Assembly (NCBI RefSeq): GCF_002105155.1 | Contig: NW_019028981.1 | Span: 62,001-126,000 of the forward strand | Origin: Lobosporangium transversale | Taxonomy: Eukaryota; Mortierellomycota; Mortierellomycetes; Mortierellales; Mortierellaceae | Direction of reading: 5' to 3' | DNA length: 64,000 nt | Shown here: piece by piece, positions 15,414 through 27,300 of the stretch | Numbering within the stretch: position 1 is the first letter of the stretch | Layout: the number at the start of each line of letters is the position of its first letter | Notes under the pieces: model-generated | What the model saw: the letters and a program-made list of their open reading frames with translations, nothing else | Databases searched by the model: none | What the model was told of the DNA's origin: nothing | Made by a program: the position numbers and the translations under genes

Positions 15414-15606
15414 CTCATCCTACGCCTACCGGTTTGCTGGCATGGTCTCACCTACATTACAGATGTATAAATAAAAAATATTTTTCTTTATGAATACTGT
15501 AAGCTAGTTTTTGTACATTCGACTTTTGTTTTACTATAATAATACTTGGATTAATTACAGTGGAGGTATATATATGTATATTAAAATAAAAAAAGAATTT
15601 GTCCGT

Positions 15607-16608
15607 TTAATGGAAATGTTGAGAGTCGGTATCACCATAGTGGAGTTGATGGTATTCTTCTACATACGATTCGACAGTGATGGAGATGTGAGAATCAAGA
15701 GCCGCAACCTGCTTATCAGACCCCATACCAAACTGCTGTGTATGACGGTCGCCTGATTTCCCCCCACCAAATCTTCCAAAAAAGCCTCTATTCTGACGGT
15801 CATTGAAAACAGTTGTGCCTCGATCCATATTCGTGGTGACAGGGCGGCCTCCCTTTCCACGACTAGTCATCCAGTGAACTGTGATGGCATTCAAAGTGAC
15901 ATCGACTGTACAGGATGCTAAACAGATCAGTCCACGTTCGCGTCCATCATAATAGACCAACGTGAAGATATTGGCTGAACTCAGTGCTAAGGCAATCAAT
16001 GATCCTATCAAGGTTCGACGAGCCACATTACGAAGTTTACCCTTGGAAGGTCCTTGCAAGAACGAGCTTGAGCTCATCAGCGCTCTTAGGAACAAATACG
16101 TCAACCAGGTCGACATCACAATGTCGTACAAAATCAGGGGCAGTGCACCCGCTCGTCGCAAGCCAATGTAACAACGCCCTCCCTCTTCCAAGGTCGCATT
16201 TCGAAACCAGACCATGCAGAAAATGACACCGACGTAGGGTGTCATCAAGACCAAGTTCACTTTGTAGAGGAAGAAATTTGATCGAGTGACGCCGATGGCA
16301 GTGACGACATACACTTTCTCCATCAGGAACAAGTAAATGACGATCTTGGAAAGCGCATAGAGTGCAATACAGGACAGGATCGACAGTTGACATGACAGCA
16401 GGTTGTAATTATTGGTTTGGATCAATAAAGCGGCAATTACGGAAAAGGCCCAAGAGATCAAATACAAGGCTACGACTAAACCGCGCGCATAGTTGATCGT
16501 ACTCAGTTTTGTCCCTGCGGTCTTACGACCGAAGAGCATAGCCATGAGTGAAATGCATGCCAATGAGATAAAAAGCGACCCAGTTTCTTCTGCGTCGGGT
16601 TGGTACAT
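15607..16608 (-). CDS. seven-transmembrane protein of unknown function
   Basis: A single exon of 333 aa. Hydrophobic helices appear at about residues 10-27, 42-64, 73-100, 115-135, 155-175, 200-225 and 230-245, giving a receptor-like seven-helix layout with an extracellular N-terminus (MYQPDAEETG) and an approximately 85-residue hydrophilic cytoplasmic tail rich in Gly, Arg and His. No catalytic motif was seen. The pattern fits orphan fungal G-protein-coupled-receptor-like proteins, but ligand and coupling are unknown. The 5' flank carries a GA repeat (about 16710-16728) and an A-run. Confidence 0.75.
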   Translation of the reverse strand: MYQPDAEETGSLFISLACISLMAMLFGRKTAGTKLSTINYARGLVVALYLISWAFSVIAALLIQTNNYNLLSCQLSILSCIALYALSKIVIYLFLMEKVYVVTAIGVTRSNFFLYKVNLVLMTPYVGVIFCMVWFRNATLEEGGRCYIGLRRAGALPLILYDIVMSTWLTYLFLRALMSSSSFLQGPSKGKLRNVARRTLIGSLIALALSSANIFTLVYYDGRERGLICLASCTVDVTLNAITVHWMTSRGKGGRPVTTNMDRGTTVFNDRQNRGFFGRFGGGKSGDRHTQQFGMGSDKQVAALDSHISITVESYVEEYHQLHYGDTDSQHFH

Positions 16609-17848
16609 TCTTTTCTTTTCTTTTCTCTTCTTTATCTTAAATCCGTTTGTAATAAGAAAAGTATCTCAATGTGAATGTGTATATAAAGTTAAATTGGAAT
16701 AGTAATGATTAGAGAGAGAGAGAGAGAGGATAAAGAAGTGGTAATGTACAAGTAAGTTACTATGCAAGAATATATAAAAAAAAAAAAAAAAAAAAAACGG
16801 CAAGAATGCCTGTCAACAGTTGCGCAAGTTTATGTGCGCGTTGTAGCTGTGTTTGTGTCTATAAGGGTGAGAGCATGAGGCGGAGAGAGGAACGATGATC
16901 CGACCCACAGGGACAGAGAAGGGGACTGATATTGAAAGGAGCAAAAGCAATCAGAACAGTGGATCGGATCACCGAAGGAAGGATAAGAGAGTGAGGACAA
17001 AGAAGGAAAGAAAGAAGGAAAAAAAAAAAAAAAAAAGATGGAGATGAAGAGCAAGGGAAAAAAAGTGATCCTCAATTGATGCTATTCCTCTCGTCCTGCA
17101 TCTTAACAATCGTCTTTTGATTAATAGATTAATTGGCGTAATTCATTCTGGGAATGAAGACGATATTCAAGAGCAGCTTATTGTCGTTGTTATGCCTGTG
17201 GTTTTATTTTATTTTTTTTATTTTTTAATAAATAAACAGAGGAATGAATATCCGCCTTCTGTTTCTAACCTTCCGTCTCGGCCTCCTATCTCGACCCTAA
17301 CTTCTTTCTCATTTGTTCATCAAGAACATTGTGTCTGTTACTTCATTCCCATAATTTGTCCGATTGTCAATTTAAAATAAATATTACATACACTTGCTCG
17401 AAGAAATGAAAAGTTGGGCACAACAAAAAAAAAAGGGAAAACTTTATGTCTAAACATGTTGAACAAAGTGTAAAAAAAATCCAACTCCTTGCTCAAGAGC
17501 CCTTTGGAGTGTTAAGCACAAATATTAATGTTCAATGCAACAATTGTTGGCTAACCATTCTACCAGTCTCCTCACATGTTGTTGACATGAAAAAGAAGGT
17601 TTGATCCCAGGAGACTACACCAGAGAACATGAACCAGTCGTCAGCTTGGTATACATGTGTGTCTAGGTGAGTGCACTTTTCTTTTCTTTTCTTTTCTTTA
17701 TTCAGTACACTTTTTATTATTACTATTGTCATTTTGCGTAATATACATATTAAAGTAATGGTACATGGAGTAAGATAAAAAATAAAAAAAAAGAAAAACG
17801 TCCTTTTCTATTCGCGTAGTCGCTTCAATTGTGAGGAGCATGAACAAA
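16609..17848. other. spacer between 7TM gene and the homeodomain gene
   Basis: Upstream region of the seven-helix gene and 3' flank of the leftward homeodomain/TFIIS-N gene. It contains (GA)n, A-runs near 16777-16797 and 17020-17037, and a C/T/A-rich strip. No supported gene. Confidence 0.5.
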
Positions 17849-19530
17849 CTACTTGCGACTACCGTTAGAGGCTAGTATCTCGTAGACCATTCTCAGCGTA
17901 TGGAACAAAATCGACACAGGGTCTGCTGCTTGCTATGATGTGTCCATAAAAAGAAAGAAAGCCAGAATTAATTTTTTTTAAAAAAAAAAAAAAAAAAAAA
18001 GAGCACATAATGCATGCATGAATTTTAAAAATGAATGAACACTAACACTAAATTGTCCAATTGTCCGCGGAGGGTCACTGGCTGTGTTCACCTCTTCATC
18101 TGGTTCTAAAGGTGAAGACGGAATATCGGCAATGTCTCTATAGATCGTGGCAGGCACTCGAGCCTCTCTTGCTGCTTGAATATCACTCTCTCGGATCTGT
18201 TGCTTTCCACCCAGATTCTCATGTCCATCAGGTATGTTGGGGACTTCAAGAGCCAGTGGGTGAGGAAGTCTCCAATAAACATCATTTCGAAGATCAACCT
18301 GATCATACTCTGGTATTATAAATGCTGGTGTCTTAGCTGTGATAGTTGGCGAAAGCGACATCTTATCTCCGAGATCTAGGCTCCTTGACATCTCATCATC
18401 GTAGTTGTCATGGTCGCTGTAATGCTCATTATTTCCATCATTCCAGCCCATTTCCTCAGACGCTTCATCTTCGCTCAACACAGGCTCGAAAAGCTTTATA
18501 GATACAAGATCTTCATCTCTGAAACGGACAGTCTTTTTCGTTTTGTGTTGTTTCTTATGAGTATCTGTCTCCCTGTTGTGTTGATATGCTGGTTGTTCGA
18601 AATCTACCTTTGCTCTATCCTCAACAAGAATCTTGGTTGGCGTGGTTTGAGATGATGTTGAAGAGGATTGAGCACTATTTGCTGGTGGGCTGGATAGTAT
18701 AGCTTGCTGTAGCTGTTGCTTATTTGTAGGCCTATCAACCACAATATTTTGACTGACAGGGCTAGTGGGCTGACGAGCGCTGTCTCTATTCGTAGCAGCG
18801 GCCCGCGGTGATGTTGGGGATGATGAGGAATATTGACGAGACCTAATTTCGCGGAAAAAATCTGGGTTTACAGAGATACGTGGCGGAGGTGCAGGCATTG
18901 CTTTATTAAACTTTGGTAGCTGAAAAAGTTCTTGCCGATTGGTATTCTAGATGACCAATAAATGATAGTTTATGTAATCAGTAGCAGAAGGAATACGAGC
19001 AGTTAGATATTCTATGCCTTTACCTCCACGGCCATGTAATCACCATTACCTGTTGATTCACCGTTGAGAGTTGGAACCTATCTGATTTAGTTCTCTTCCT
19101 TGCGGTCTCATAATGATCCCCGGAGGCAGGTCGCGATAACCTTGCTCCGCCTCTAGAGAAGCCCTCCCACGCCCGCACAAGATCAGACGCGTTTGCAACA
19201 ATTTCTATAACCATAGACAGATGTAGAAAACCAATAAGGTTGGTCTAAAAGTATCGAGAGCCTATCTCAAAATATAAACTTAGTAGATCTTTGCTTACCT
19301 CGAGGCGCACTATCATCACTCGCCAGATCCTCGACCGCTTCCCGTAGTTTGCTCTTTAGAGTACCTCGCTTGAATGGAAGGTTCTTGAGCGCACGAAGAG
19401 CTGTGATCAGTAATTCTGCATACTCTGGCTCATTCTTTGCTAATGTAGCGTCCTTTATCCAAAGTCTAATCACTTCAGGCCCTTCCGACTCTACAAATCT
19501 ATTTTTCGTTCAAGTGGGCCAAGGTGAATG

Positions 19531-19570
<40 letters not shown>

Positions 19571-21500
19571 TCAGTGATGGAGGACATAATATCATAAACA
19601 GATATGACCCCATCTACTTGAGACTGCAATAACGTATATGTCAGCCAAATACCTATACCCACCTTTCCAAGATTGCTGGCAGCTTTGTTAACACAAGTGT
19701 ATTCAGAATAAAACGCTTTCCTTTCGCATCACCAGCCTGAAGCATAATCTCAACTATCGGCTCAACACTTGCTGGACTATAAATCGATCCTCCTCGAACA
19801 TGCGGAGCGATCTTACCTAAGAGCTGTTTCATTGTGGATTGTATCGTAAAAATATGTAATAATGGGAGCAAAGGGTGTGAATTATTTTGTTTTTTCATCA
19901 ATAAAGCTCAGCCTTGCAACTTTCACTATACATACTTTAGATCCACTGTCTTCCGAGTCAGCCTTGGAAGCAACTGACAATTTCTTGGCTTGAGTTTGTA
20001 TGAATGGAGTATGCGTCCGATACGTGACAGACGAACTACCAAGGTCGCCATATCCCGGTGTTTCTTCCCTTTGAAATCTAATGAATTGTTTGTCGTTCCT
20101 TATCTAAGTTAAAAGAAGTCATTTAGCTTTATACGCACATTTGGACATAATTTAACTCACTCTTCATCGTCGCTTGACTCTGTTCCACTATCTGACAATA
20201 ATATGAACACAATAACAATTGGTGTTAGAATGCGGATCAAATTAATTTTCCATTCTTGCGAGAAAAAAAACTTTGGAACTTTTTTTTTTTTTTTTTTTTT
20301 TTTTTACCTGATGCTGCTGAAGCAACTGGACTGGAATCAGGGCTGATACCAAGCAAACTCAGCTCACTCATGCGCTCCTTGTGCCGTCGATTAGCAAACC
20401 ACTGATTTACCTACAAAGACATAGCAGCAGAGAGAGAGATATTTATATAGATGTATAACAGTAGCCTTTAGCTACTTTTAATTTATCATATCGTATGACT
20501 GTTTATTATTTACGCAACTCGCAAAAACTAAAATACCAACCCTTTCAACCGGTTCATCGATTTCATTAGCGAGCTTTCTCTTTATTTCAGTGGATGGTAA
20601 AGGATTCATACGAAAGGATTTTTCCAATTTCGCTGTCTGACTATCGCTGAAGCGCTTACGAGTTGCATTCAAAGTTCTAATAACAGCATTCGATTGTGAT
20701 TTATGGATTGTCGGTTGGTGATAGTCTAAGGTAAATAAAAAAATAAAAATAAAAAATAAAAAATAAAAAAAAAAAAAGATGATTAATTCAACTGGAGCGA
20801 TTTTTCATTTCAGATTTATATCATTATTACCTTTGAAAGACATGAGGAGGGGATCTGATGGCCTTCTATGCACGAGCCAACTTTTACGTGGTAGAACAAC
20901 AGCACTCAGGAGCATCCGCCGTTTTCGTAAATCCCTAAAAGGATTATTACGCGGGCTTTTGTTTCCACCACTGCCAATGCTATTAGTGATAATGTTTGTA
21001 TTGGAATATCTGCTGGTGCTGTTGCTGGGGTTGCTGATATAGCTAGGATCGACACGATTGACAGAACCTGTGTTGTTGTTGTGGTTGCCAGTATTAATTG
21101 AACTACTAGGATTGTTGGTATGTCCGCTTGCTGTTTTATTGACGGTAGGGTTGGTTTTAATGATAACGATGCTGCTATTGACACTGGTGTTATGCGCAGT
21201 ATTGTTTGTGGAGCTGCTATTATTGTTATTGGTGGTGTTGGTGCTGCTAGGGTTGTTGTTCGTAGTAGCGGTGGTAGTAATGAAAGCAGTTTCATGTGGT
21301 TGCCAGTCCCGACCAGCTGATTGGGGCTGAGCTGGAACCTGAATGGTATGTTTCTTAGTCTCGTGCTCATGCATTAGCTGGAGGTGCGGTCTGTGTCGTA
21401 CTAGTCGAATGATGTCATCCTCATCATCCTCCATTTCCTGCGTCTCCTCAGAGATAAGATCAGGAATAGATGCGTGAGGATAGTTATTAGGATTCGTCAT
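17849..21500 (-). CDS. homeodomain + TFIIS N-terminal domain + PP1-docking protein (PNUTS/Ppn1/LUMINIDEPENDENS-like)
   Basis: Ten exons join in phase to 876 aa: 21500-20831, 20725-20541, 20410-20308, 20191-20161, 20077-19936, 19823-19663, 19498-19299, 19204-19050, 18946-18047, 17932-17849. Residues 1-223 are an acidic then Asn/Thr/Ser-rich region. A homeodomain at about 246-300 has KRFSDSQTAKLEKSF and, across intron 2, the recognition helix VNQWFANRRHKERM. Residues about 378-515 form a TFIIS N-terminal (LW-type) domain with LTKLPAILERW, ALRALKNLPFKR and DLVRAWEGF. KKTVRFRDED (from about 686) contains an RVxF PP1-docking motif followed by acidic residues, as in PNUTS. This set matches the Ppn1/PNUTS/LD scaffold of the phosphatase module of cleavage-polyadenylation and transcription termination. 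The function is inferred from architecture. The homeodomain is shared with plant LD rather than animal PNUTS. The last exon is short and less certain. Confidence 0.85.
19531..19566. repeat. A36 homopolymer in intron
   Basis: An uninterrupted run of 36 A lies in intron 6 of the homeodomain/TFIIS-N gene, a T-run on the coding strand about 30 nt upstream of the acceptor at 19500-19499. It is the longest of many such runs in the window. Confidence 0.95.
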
Positions 21501-22054
21501 GGCATGAGTGATGCGTTTCTCGTAAGTGAGGCAGGTAGAGGCCGTTAAAGTTAAAGCAGAACCTTGTGAAGTAATAATTCTACTGCTCTGGTGGCTTCGG
21601 AACTGTCCGCCATCTTAACTGCTCTAACACCTTACTACACGTGCACTGACGCGTGTTGTGTGGTGTGGATACAGGAGAGGAAACACCACAGACAATTGTT
21701 GACATTACTGTGAATAAGAGTCTGTTCCTGTTTTGGTGGCGCACCGTTGCACTGTCCTCATGATATCATCAAGAAACTGTGCATTTTTTTAACCTTATTT
21801 TTGCCGACTTGGGTTGACTTACAAATATTATGGGTCAAGTCATTCTCTTTTGTTAAACGGCTTTTTTTTTTTTTTTTTTTTTTTTTTTGACAAAAGCTTC
21901 ATACAAACTCTCATTTCTCTTCTTTAATTAGCGCTGAAAAATAAAACTTAAAGGTTCCTTTTTGTCCCTATCATTCCCCATTCTTTCTCATTTCTGCTTT
22001 AAAAAAAAAAAAAAGCAAAGACAATCCTAGACTCGATTATAAGCGATTTCTCAA
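21501..22054. promoter_or_regulatory. divergent promoter region
   Basis: A 554-nt spacer between the minus-strand homeodomain gene and the plus-strand GDPase gene. It includes a T-run (about 21861-21888) and an A-run just before the GDPase start. No TATA box or other motif was firmly identified. Confidence 0.5.
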
Positions 22055-23968
22055 ATGCTCACTTCTGATGCATCGAATTTGAAGCAGGCGAAAAGCGATC
22101 ACAACATGCACGATTCTCAGCCAACCAAAAGCCCTGAAAGGGTGGGTAGACAACGTTCCTCTCGGATTTCCCGGCAAAAATCGTTAAGAAAGGAAAATAA
22201 TAAACCTGTCGAGTCGTTGCCTCCAAAGAAAATGTTGACCCCATCTTTGACTGGGGTTAGCAATGGTGCTACTCCTCATTCCCATGCAAAACATACAAAT
22301 CGACGGCTGAAAAGACCCGATACCCTGAAAGATTCGATCATAGCATATCGCATGTACTGGGCAATTGCTTTATTTTTCATCGCCATGGCTTTCACACTCT
22401 TTCCGGCACGATCGCCTATCATGAATGACGAAGGTAACTTATTGTATATTTATCCTGGGCTCATGGTAAGCCATTCCATGCTGAAAAGAAAGAATTAAAA
22501 AAACACATACTCATCCTGAGACTATCTTTGTTTAATTTCTTTAGACTCGTCCATTGCTTGGCCACCAGAAATCACATCCGCCCAATGTTTAAAGGCGTAT
22601 CCAGGGAGGCCTCTGATTCAATATGTTCTCATGGTCGACGCTGGATCTATGGGGTCTAGGATCCATGCTTACAAGTTTAATTACTGTAATGCGACACCAG
22701 AGCTAGAAAGCGAAACGTTTGATCATGTAGAGCCGGGTCTTTCGTCTTATGCTGATGATGCTGAAGGTGCAGCCATGAGCCTGGATCATTTGCTGGATGC
22801 CGCTCTGGAGACCATCCCTCCATTTCTTCATCGACGTACCCCTATTGCAGTCAAGGCAACTGCAGGTCTGAGACTATTGGGCGAAGAAAAGTCGAATAGA
22901 ATTTTGGCCGCCGTACGTGAAAGACTCGAATCCAAGTATCCATTCCCAATCATCGAAGAGCAAGGGGTTGCCGTTATGGACGGAGCTGATGAAGGTAAGA
23001 ACTGCGTAGCTAATTTAGTATCACGAGGAGGAACCTTGAAATGTTGCTAATTGAAGCATTATACCTTCATGGTTTTTTAAGGTGTCTTTGCCTGGGTCAC
23101 GGTTAACTATCTACTAGGTCGATTCAACTCTTTAAAAAAAAAGGCAACGGTTGCCATTCTAGATCTTGGTGGTGCCTCAACTCAAGTAGTGTTTGAACCA
23201 CATGTGGTTGATGGTCACTCTGTTGCTCAGGGCACCCACCGATATCCTATGAGCTTCAATGGAAACGAGTATATTCTATATCAGCACTCCCATCTTGGTT
23301 ACGGACTCATGATGGCACGGACCAGGATCAACAACTATTTAGTCGATAGCCCTCTCGCTCACCAACATAGCATGAACTTGAATGAGAATGAATACGCACA
23401 TCCCTGCCTTCCTGTAGGTCATCGACAGGAGTTTATAACCCAAAAGGGTCAGAGTGTAGTGTTAGTTGGAGTCTCGGATCCAGGTGGGCAGTGTAGGGCA
23501 GTTGTGGAAGCCATCTTTAACAAGCAGGGCCTGTGCCAGCAACCACCATGCTCCTTCAACGGAGTCCATCAGCCGTCGTTCCAGTCATTTGTCAAGGACG
23601 ATATCTATGCGTTTTCATTCTTTTTCGATCTCACGGCGCCTTTTAGACATGGTAGTGCTACATTGGCACAAGAGATGACGATTGAAGAGCTAGAGGAGCT
23701 GACGGATCGCTTATGCGTTGGCGATGAAAATGGATTCCAAGAATTTCATAGTTCTGCAGAGGCGATGAAGGAGATTCGTAAATCTAACGACCTGTGCATG
23801 GATTTGAGCTATATATATGGTTTACTCGAATATGGATATGGAGTCCCAAAGAACAGGAAGATCGTATTGGCCAAAAAGCTCAAGGGATATGAGACAGGCT
23901 GGTTTGTCGGAGCCAGCATTGCGGTACTGGAAGAGCGCGACTGGTTTCATAGTGCAATGGCCTTTTAA
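22055..23968 (+). CDS. Golgi guanosine diphosphatase, GDA1/CD39 nucleotidase family
   Basis: Hydrolyses GDP (and UDP) in the Golgi lumen so that nucleotide-sugar antiporters can keep importing GDP-mannose. Exons 22055-22433, 22545-22994 and 23082-23968 join in phase to 571 aa. A basic cytosolic tail of about 98 residues precedes one signal anchor (about 100-118, MYWAIALFFIAMAFTLF), giving type II topology. Apyrase-conserved regions are present: ACR1 VDAGSMGSRIHAY (from 157), ACR2 KATAGLRLL, ACR3 VMDGADEGVFAWVTVNYLLG split by intron 2, and ACR4 ILDLGGASTQVVF. ACR1 has Met where DAGSTGSR is usual. The C-terminal GASIAVLEERDW is typical. Gda1 orthology is more likely than Ynd1 because there is only one membrane segment. 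Confidence 0.93.
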
Positions 23969-24294
23969 ATTAAGCCAGAAAAAAATATATACCCATCAAA
24001 TTACTGCGACTCTGAAGAGGAAGATTATATAGAGGACCCTTCCTCTTCTTTGGGCGTTAATAAAACTGCAACATCCCTACCATTCTCGTGTCCCATGTGC
24101 ACTCCTGTCCCTTCCCCCTTTTTTTTCCTTACAAGGGGTATGATTGGAGGGTGAGCAAATGAGCTACTTCCGGAATATGTGAAGAGCACAGATATGTTTA
24201 GGAAAGACTTTTGTTCATTCTCCTCTTCCATTTCATTCCATCTGACATCTCGCAAATTAAGACACCTAATTCCAGGCCTTTCCTTTTACTTTTA

Positions 24295-24327
<33 letters not shown>

Positions 24328-24394
24328 GCTGCTTTGTACACGATTTCCCTTCTCCACAGGACTAAAGTAAAATAGAGGGACATCTCTATCAAAA
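23969..24394. other. spacer between GDPase and FHIP2 genes
   Basis: 3' UTR of the GDPase and promoter of the next gene on the same strand. A T-run of about 28 occupies 24299-24326, some 70 nt upstream of the FHIP2 start. No gene. Confidence 0.6.
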
Positions 24395-27300
24395 ATGGAA
24401 AATGGTGTCTGGAATACATTGAATAAGCTAAAGACCATGATGACAGCACCCAAGGCACAGTCTACTAGTGCCATGCAACTATCACAATTCAACGAGTGCT
24501 GGCTAAGGGTCCAGGTAACATTAAAACACATATTGTTTGTGTTTCAGAGGATGAGAATCAGAACCCTGGGAATTAAAAGGTTACTGATAAGGCTCATCGT
24601 CACTTTCATTTTTGTGGTGGATTTAATAAGGCTGCAATTTCCACACCCGAGAAAAGAAAACTAGACATCCAACAGACCAAAATCCCAGTTCATCTAAAGA
24701 ATATGATCGACTCACTTGTAGTTGAGCAATCTCGTCTGGATGATGTTACGGAGACAACAGGAGTCTGCATGGAATACCTCCTCAAGAATGACTGTTTAAC
24801 CAAACTAGTCAATGCTTGCGCGGAGGGCGATAGCCCACGTGGGATCGTGATCGAGACCATTCGTACTATAGCATCTATGATCAACCTGCTCTATGACCGC
24901 TTTTTAGTTCACAATGCCGTTCATAGGCCGATCGTCAAATTATTGAGGACATGCTGTGCCTCTGGGACAGAAATGGAAGGCAATGAGGGCTACCATGAGG
25001 ATTTGGTTGACTTGATGTATGTTCTTTGCTCCAGGATTCATGGGTACCCTGAACTCCTCAACATCTTCTTCCACGACAAACAATGGCAGACAGTATCCAC
25101 GAGATTTGTAGATGCACAAAGACTTCAGAAGAACAGGGAGACGAATGCGCTCCTGAAAAGTATAAGTCAGCATTCAGATTCGACGTTTACAAACTTGGAT
25201 AATGACTCGCCTCCGAAACCTGCAGCAGAACCTATAATGTCTGGGGGAAAAGGCGGTCCTATATTCGATGACAAGGTTGACATGGATTTCCCGTCAAATT
25301 TTTCCGATTATTCATCAGATGGCACAGAATCAACAAAGACAAAATGTCCACCCAAGAAGGAGTATGAATTTTTGCTCTTCACCTATCTTTCAAAATTTGT
25401 GCATCACGAAGGCAAAGTAGGCGATTTTGCGAGAACAGGACTTCTATTTTTGATGGAGCTTGCAACAGGCTCACTAGGCGAGTATATCCAGGATTCTGAA
25501 TTCGCCACATATCTGATCGCAGGTATAGGTGCTCTTTATTCACAGCTGCCTCGGAAACTCATCGTCAAAGGCGGCTCCAGTAATAATAATGGAAAAGTAG
25601 CACCAGCGCCCATGGTTCCCTCTCGACGAGCTAATATTGAATTATCGACCTCTCCTGCGTTTCGATCTCGCCTGGATGCTTTTTTGAAGGCCCTTGAGTT
25701 TTGTCAAGATATACTTGTACGATGCCCAAACACAGCGATTGCGAGGACTTTGTTGACATCGTTCAAGGTAGTATTTTTGGAAAGCATTCTATACCCATCC
25801 ATCATGGAGTGCGCAGACACAGATGGAAGTGCAGTAGCAGTTATCAGTTACATCGACCAAATTCTGCAAACGTTGCAACATGAAGCTTTCGTAGATTTAG
25901 TGGTAGGGTTCCTGATGGAATCTGAAGACGATTTGGAGATGCATGGAAAGCTGTCTGAAAATATGGAGATATTTACAGAAGTTCAAAATCTTCAGACCAC
26001 ATCACCTTATTTCACGGCGATTGGACGATTCACATTAAAAGACTTGGTGCTCTCGCGGCTCAAGTCGCAATCGCAGCCAACAGTGATTGCAACACTAAAG
26101 CTCCTCAATACACTCATCACCCGGCATTGCAAATATGCGCTCAAATTGCTCAGCATTCAGCCAGAAAATAGGGCCTTTGACATCCGGGGTCTAAATAATG
26201 CCAACTCTTCTGTCCCAGGATCTTACCAAGATGTGCCTATGTTTAATCATCACGCCCATGAACTAGACCTATTCTACTCGCTTATCGCCGCTGTCAATCC
26301 CTATAATAATATTGAAGGCTTCTGCAGTGGCTACGATGCCTATTTACGAGATGCTGAAGGAGCCTTGTGGACACATGAACGTTTTGGAGAACCAAATAAT
26401 GGCGATGCTCTGCAGAATGATGGCAAAATAGACTTAGAAGCTGAACGCAAGAAGCAACGGCGACGTAGTATGAAATATGGAGACAGGATGGATCTTTCGG
26501 ATGGTCATCAGTCCCTAGAGACACCTGTGCAAGGCCATGGTAGGATATCAAGTACGAGTAGGGCGCCATCAAGTTGTAGTTGCAGCGCGACCCCAAGGCA
26601 TCGACTGCTACCTTCTGAGCCACTACTTCAAATCCTCTTGGGAATACTGTCACATTTTTTTGCCCATACGGCTGAGCTCAATATTGCACTCACGGGGGTG
26701 ATCACTTCGTTGGCGGTTTGTCCTAGCCGTTCTTTAGAGGGCTGGTTACTGTTCAAAGCGAGTGATATTGAGAAACCCGACATCGATTGTGAGTCTGGAG
26801 ATGAATCCGAAGGCGGAAACGGAGCCTATCAGAAAGCACTATCCGAGGAAGGATCGTTTGGCCTTATTAGCGCCTTTAATTCGATAGCGCTCGAAGCGTT
26901 GACTGGTGATGCCTTCTATGATTCAGATGACGAGGACTCCATGCCTATCTTCATAAAGAATGAAGCGGACGCGCTATCGCATTGCCCACCACACTTTAAG
27001 TCCTTTCCTCCATTTTTCACAATGCTTAGGACGCTCACACAGCAGGTGGACTATTATCGAAGCGAAATCGATGGGTTTGATGATTACCTGGCAGAAAAAC
27101 GGCGAGTTCTTTTGTGTTCTGACGAAGATAGCACGATTAATAGTACTTCAGTTCTATCGCAAACAACTCCTTTGAATAATCATCAGCTACTGCTGCCGAA
27201 CCATCCATCTAACATGGGAAGCATGTATGGATCAAATGACTCGTTCTTTTCTATTTCAGGAGACCCTGCAGTAAACCCACGCTTGCCGGTCTCAGCCGTT

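Noticed and set aside
24541-24579. TTTCAG at 24542-24547 as acceptor of the FHIP2 intron
   Set aside because: It leads into a frame that does not reach the conserved MIDSLVVEQ block without a further intron; the AAAAG acceptor at 24579 keeps phase 0.
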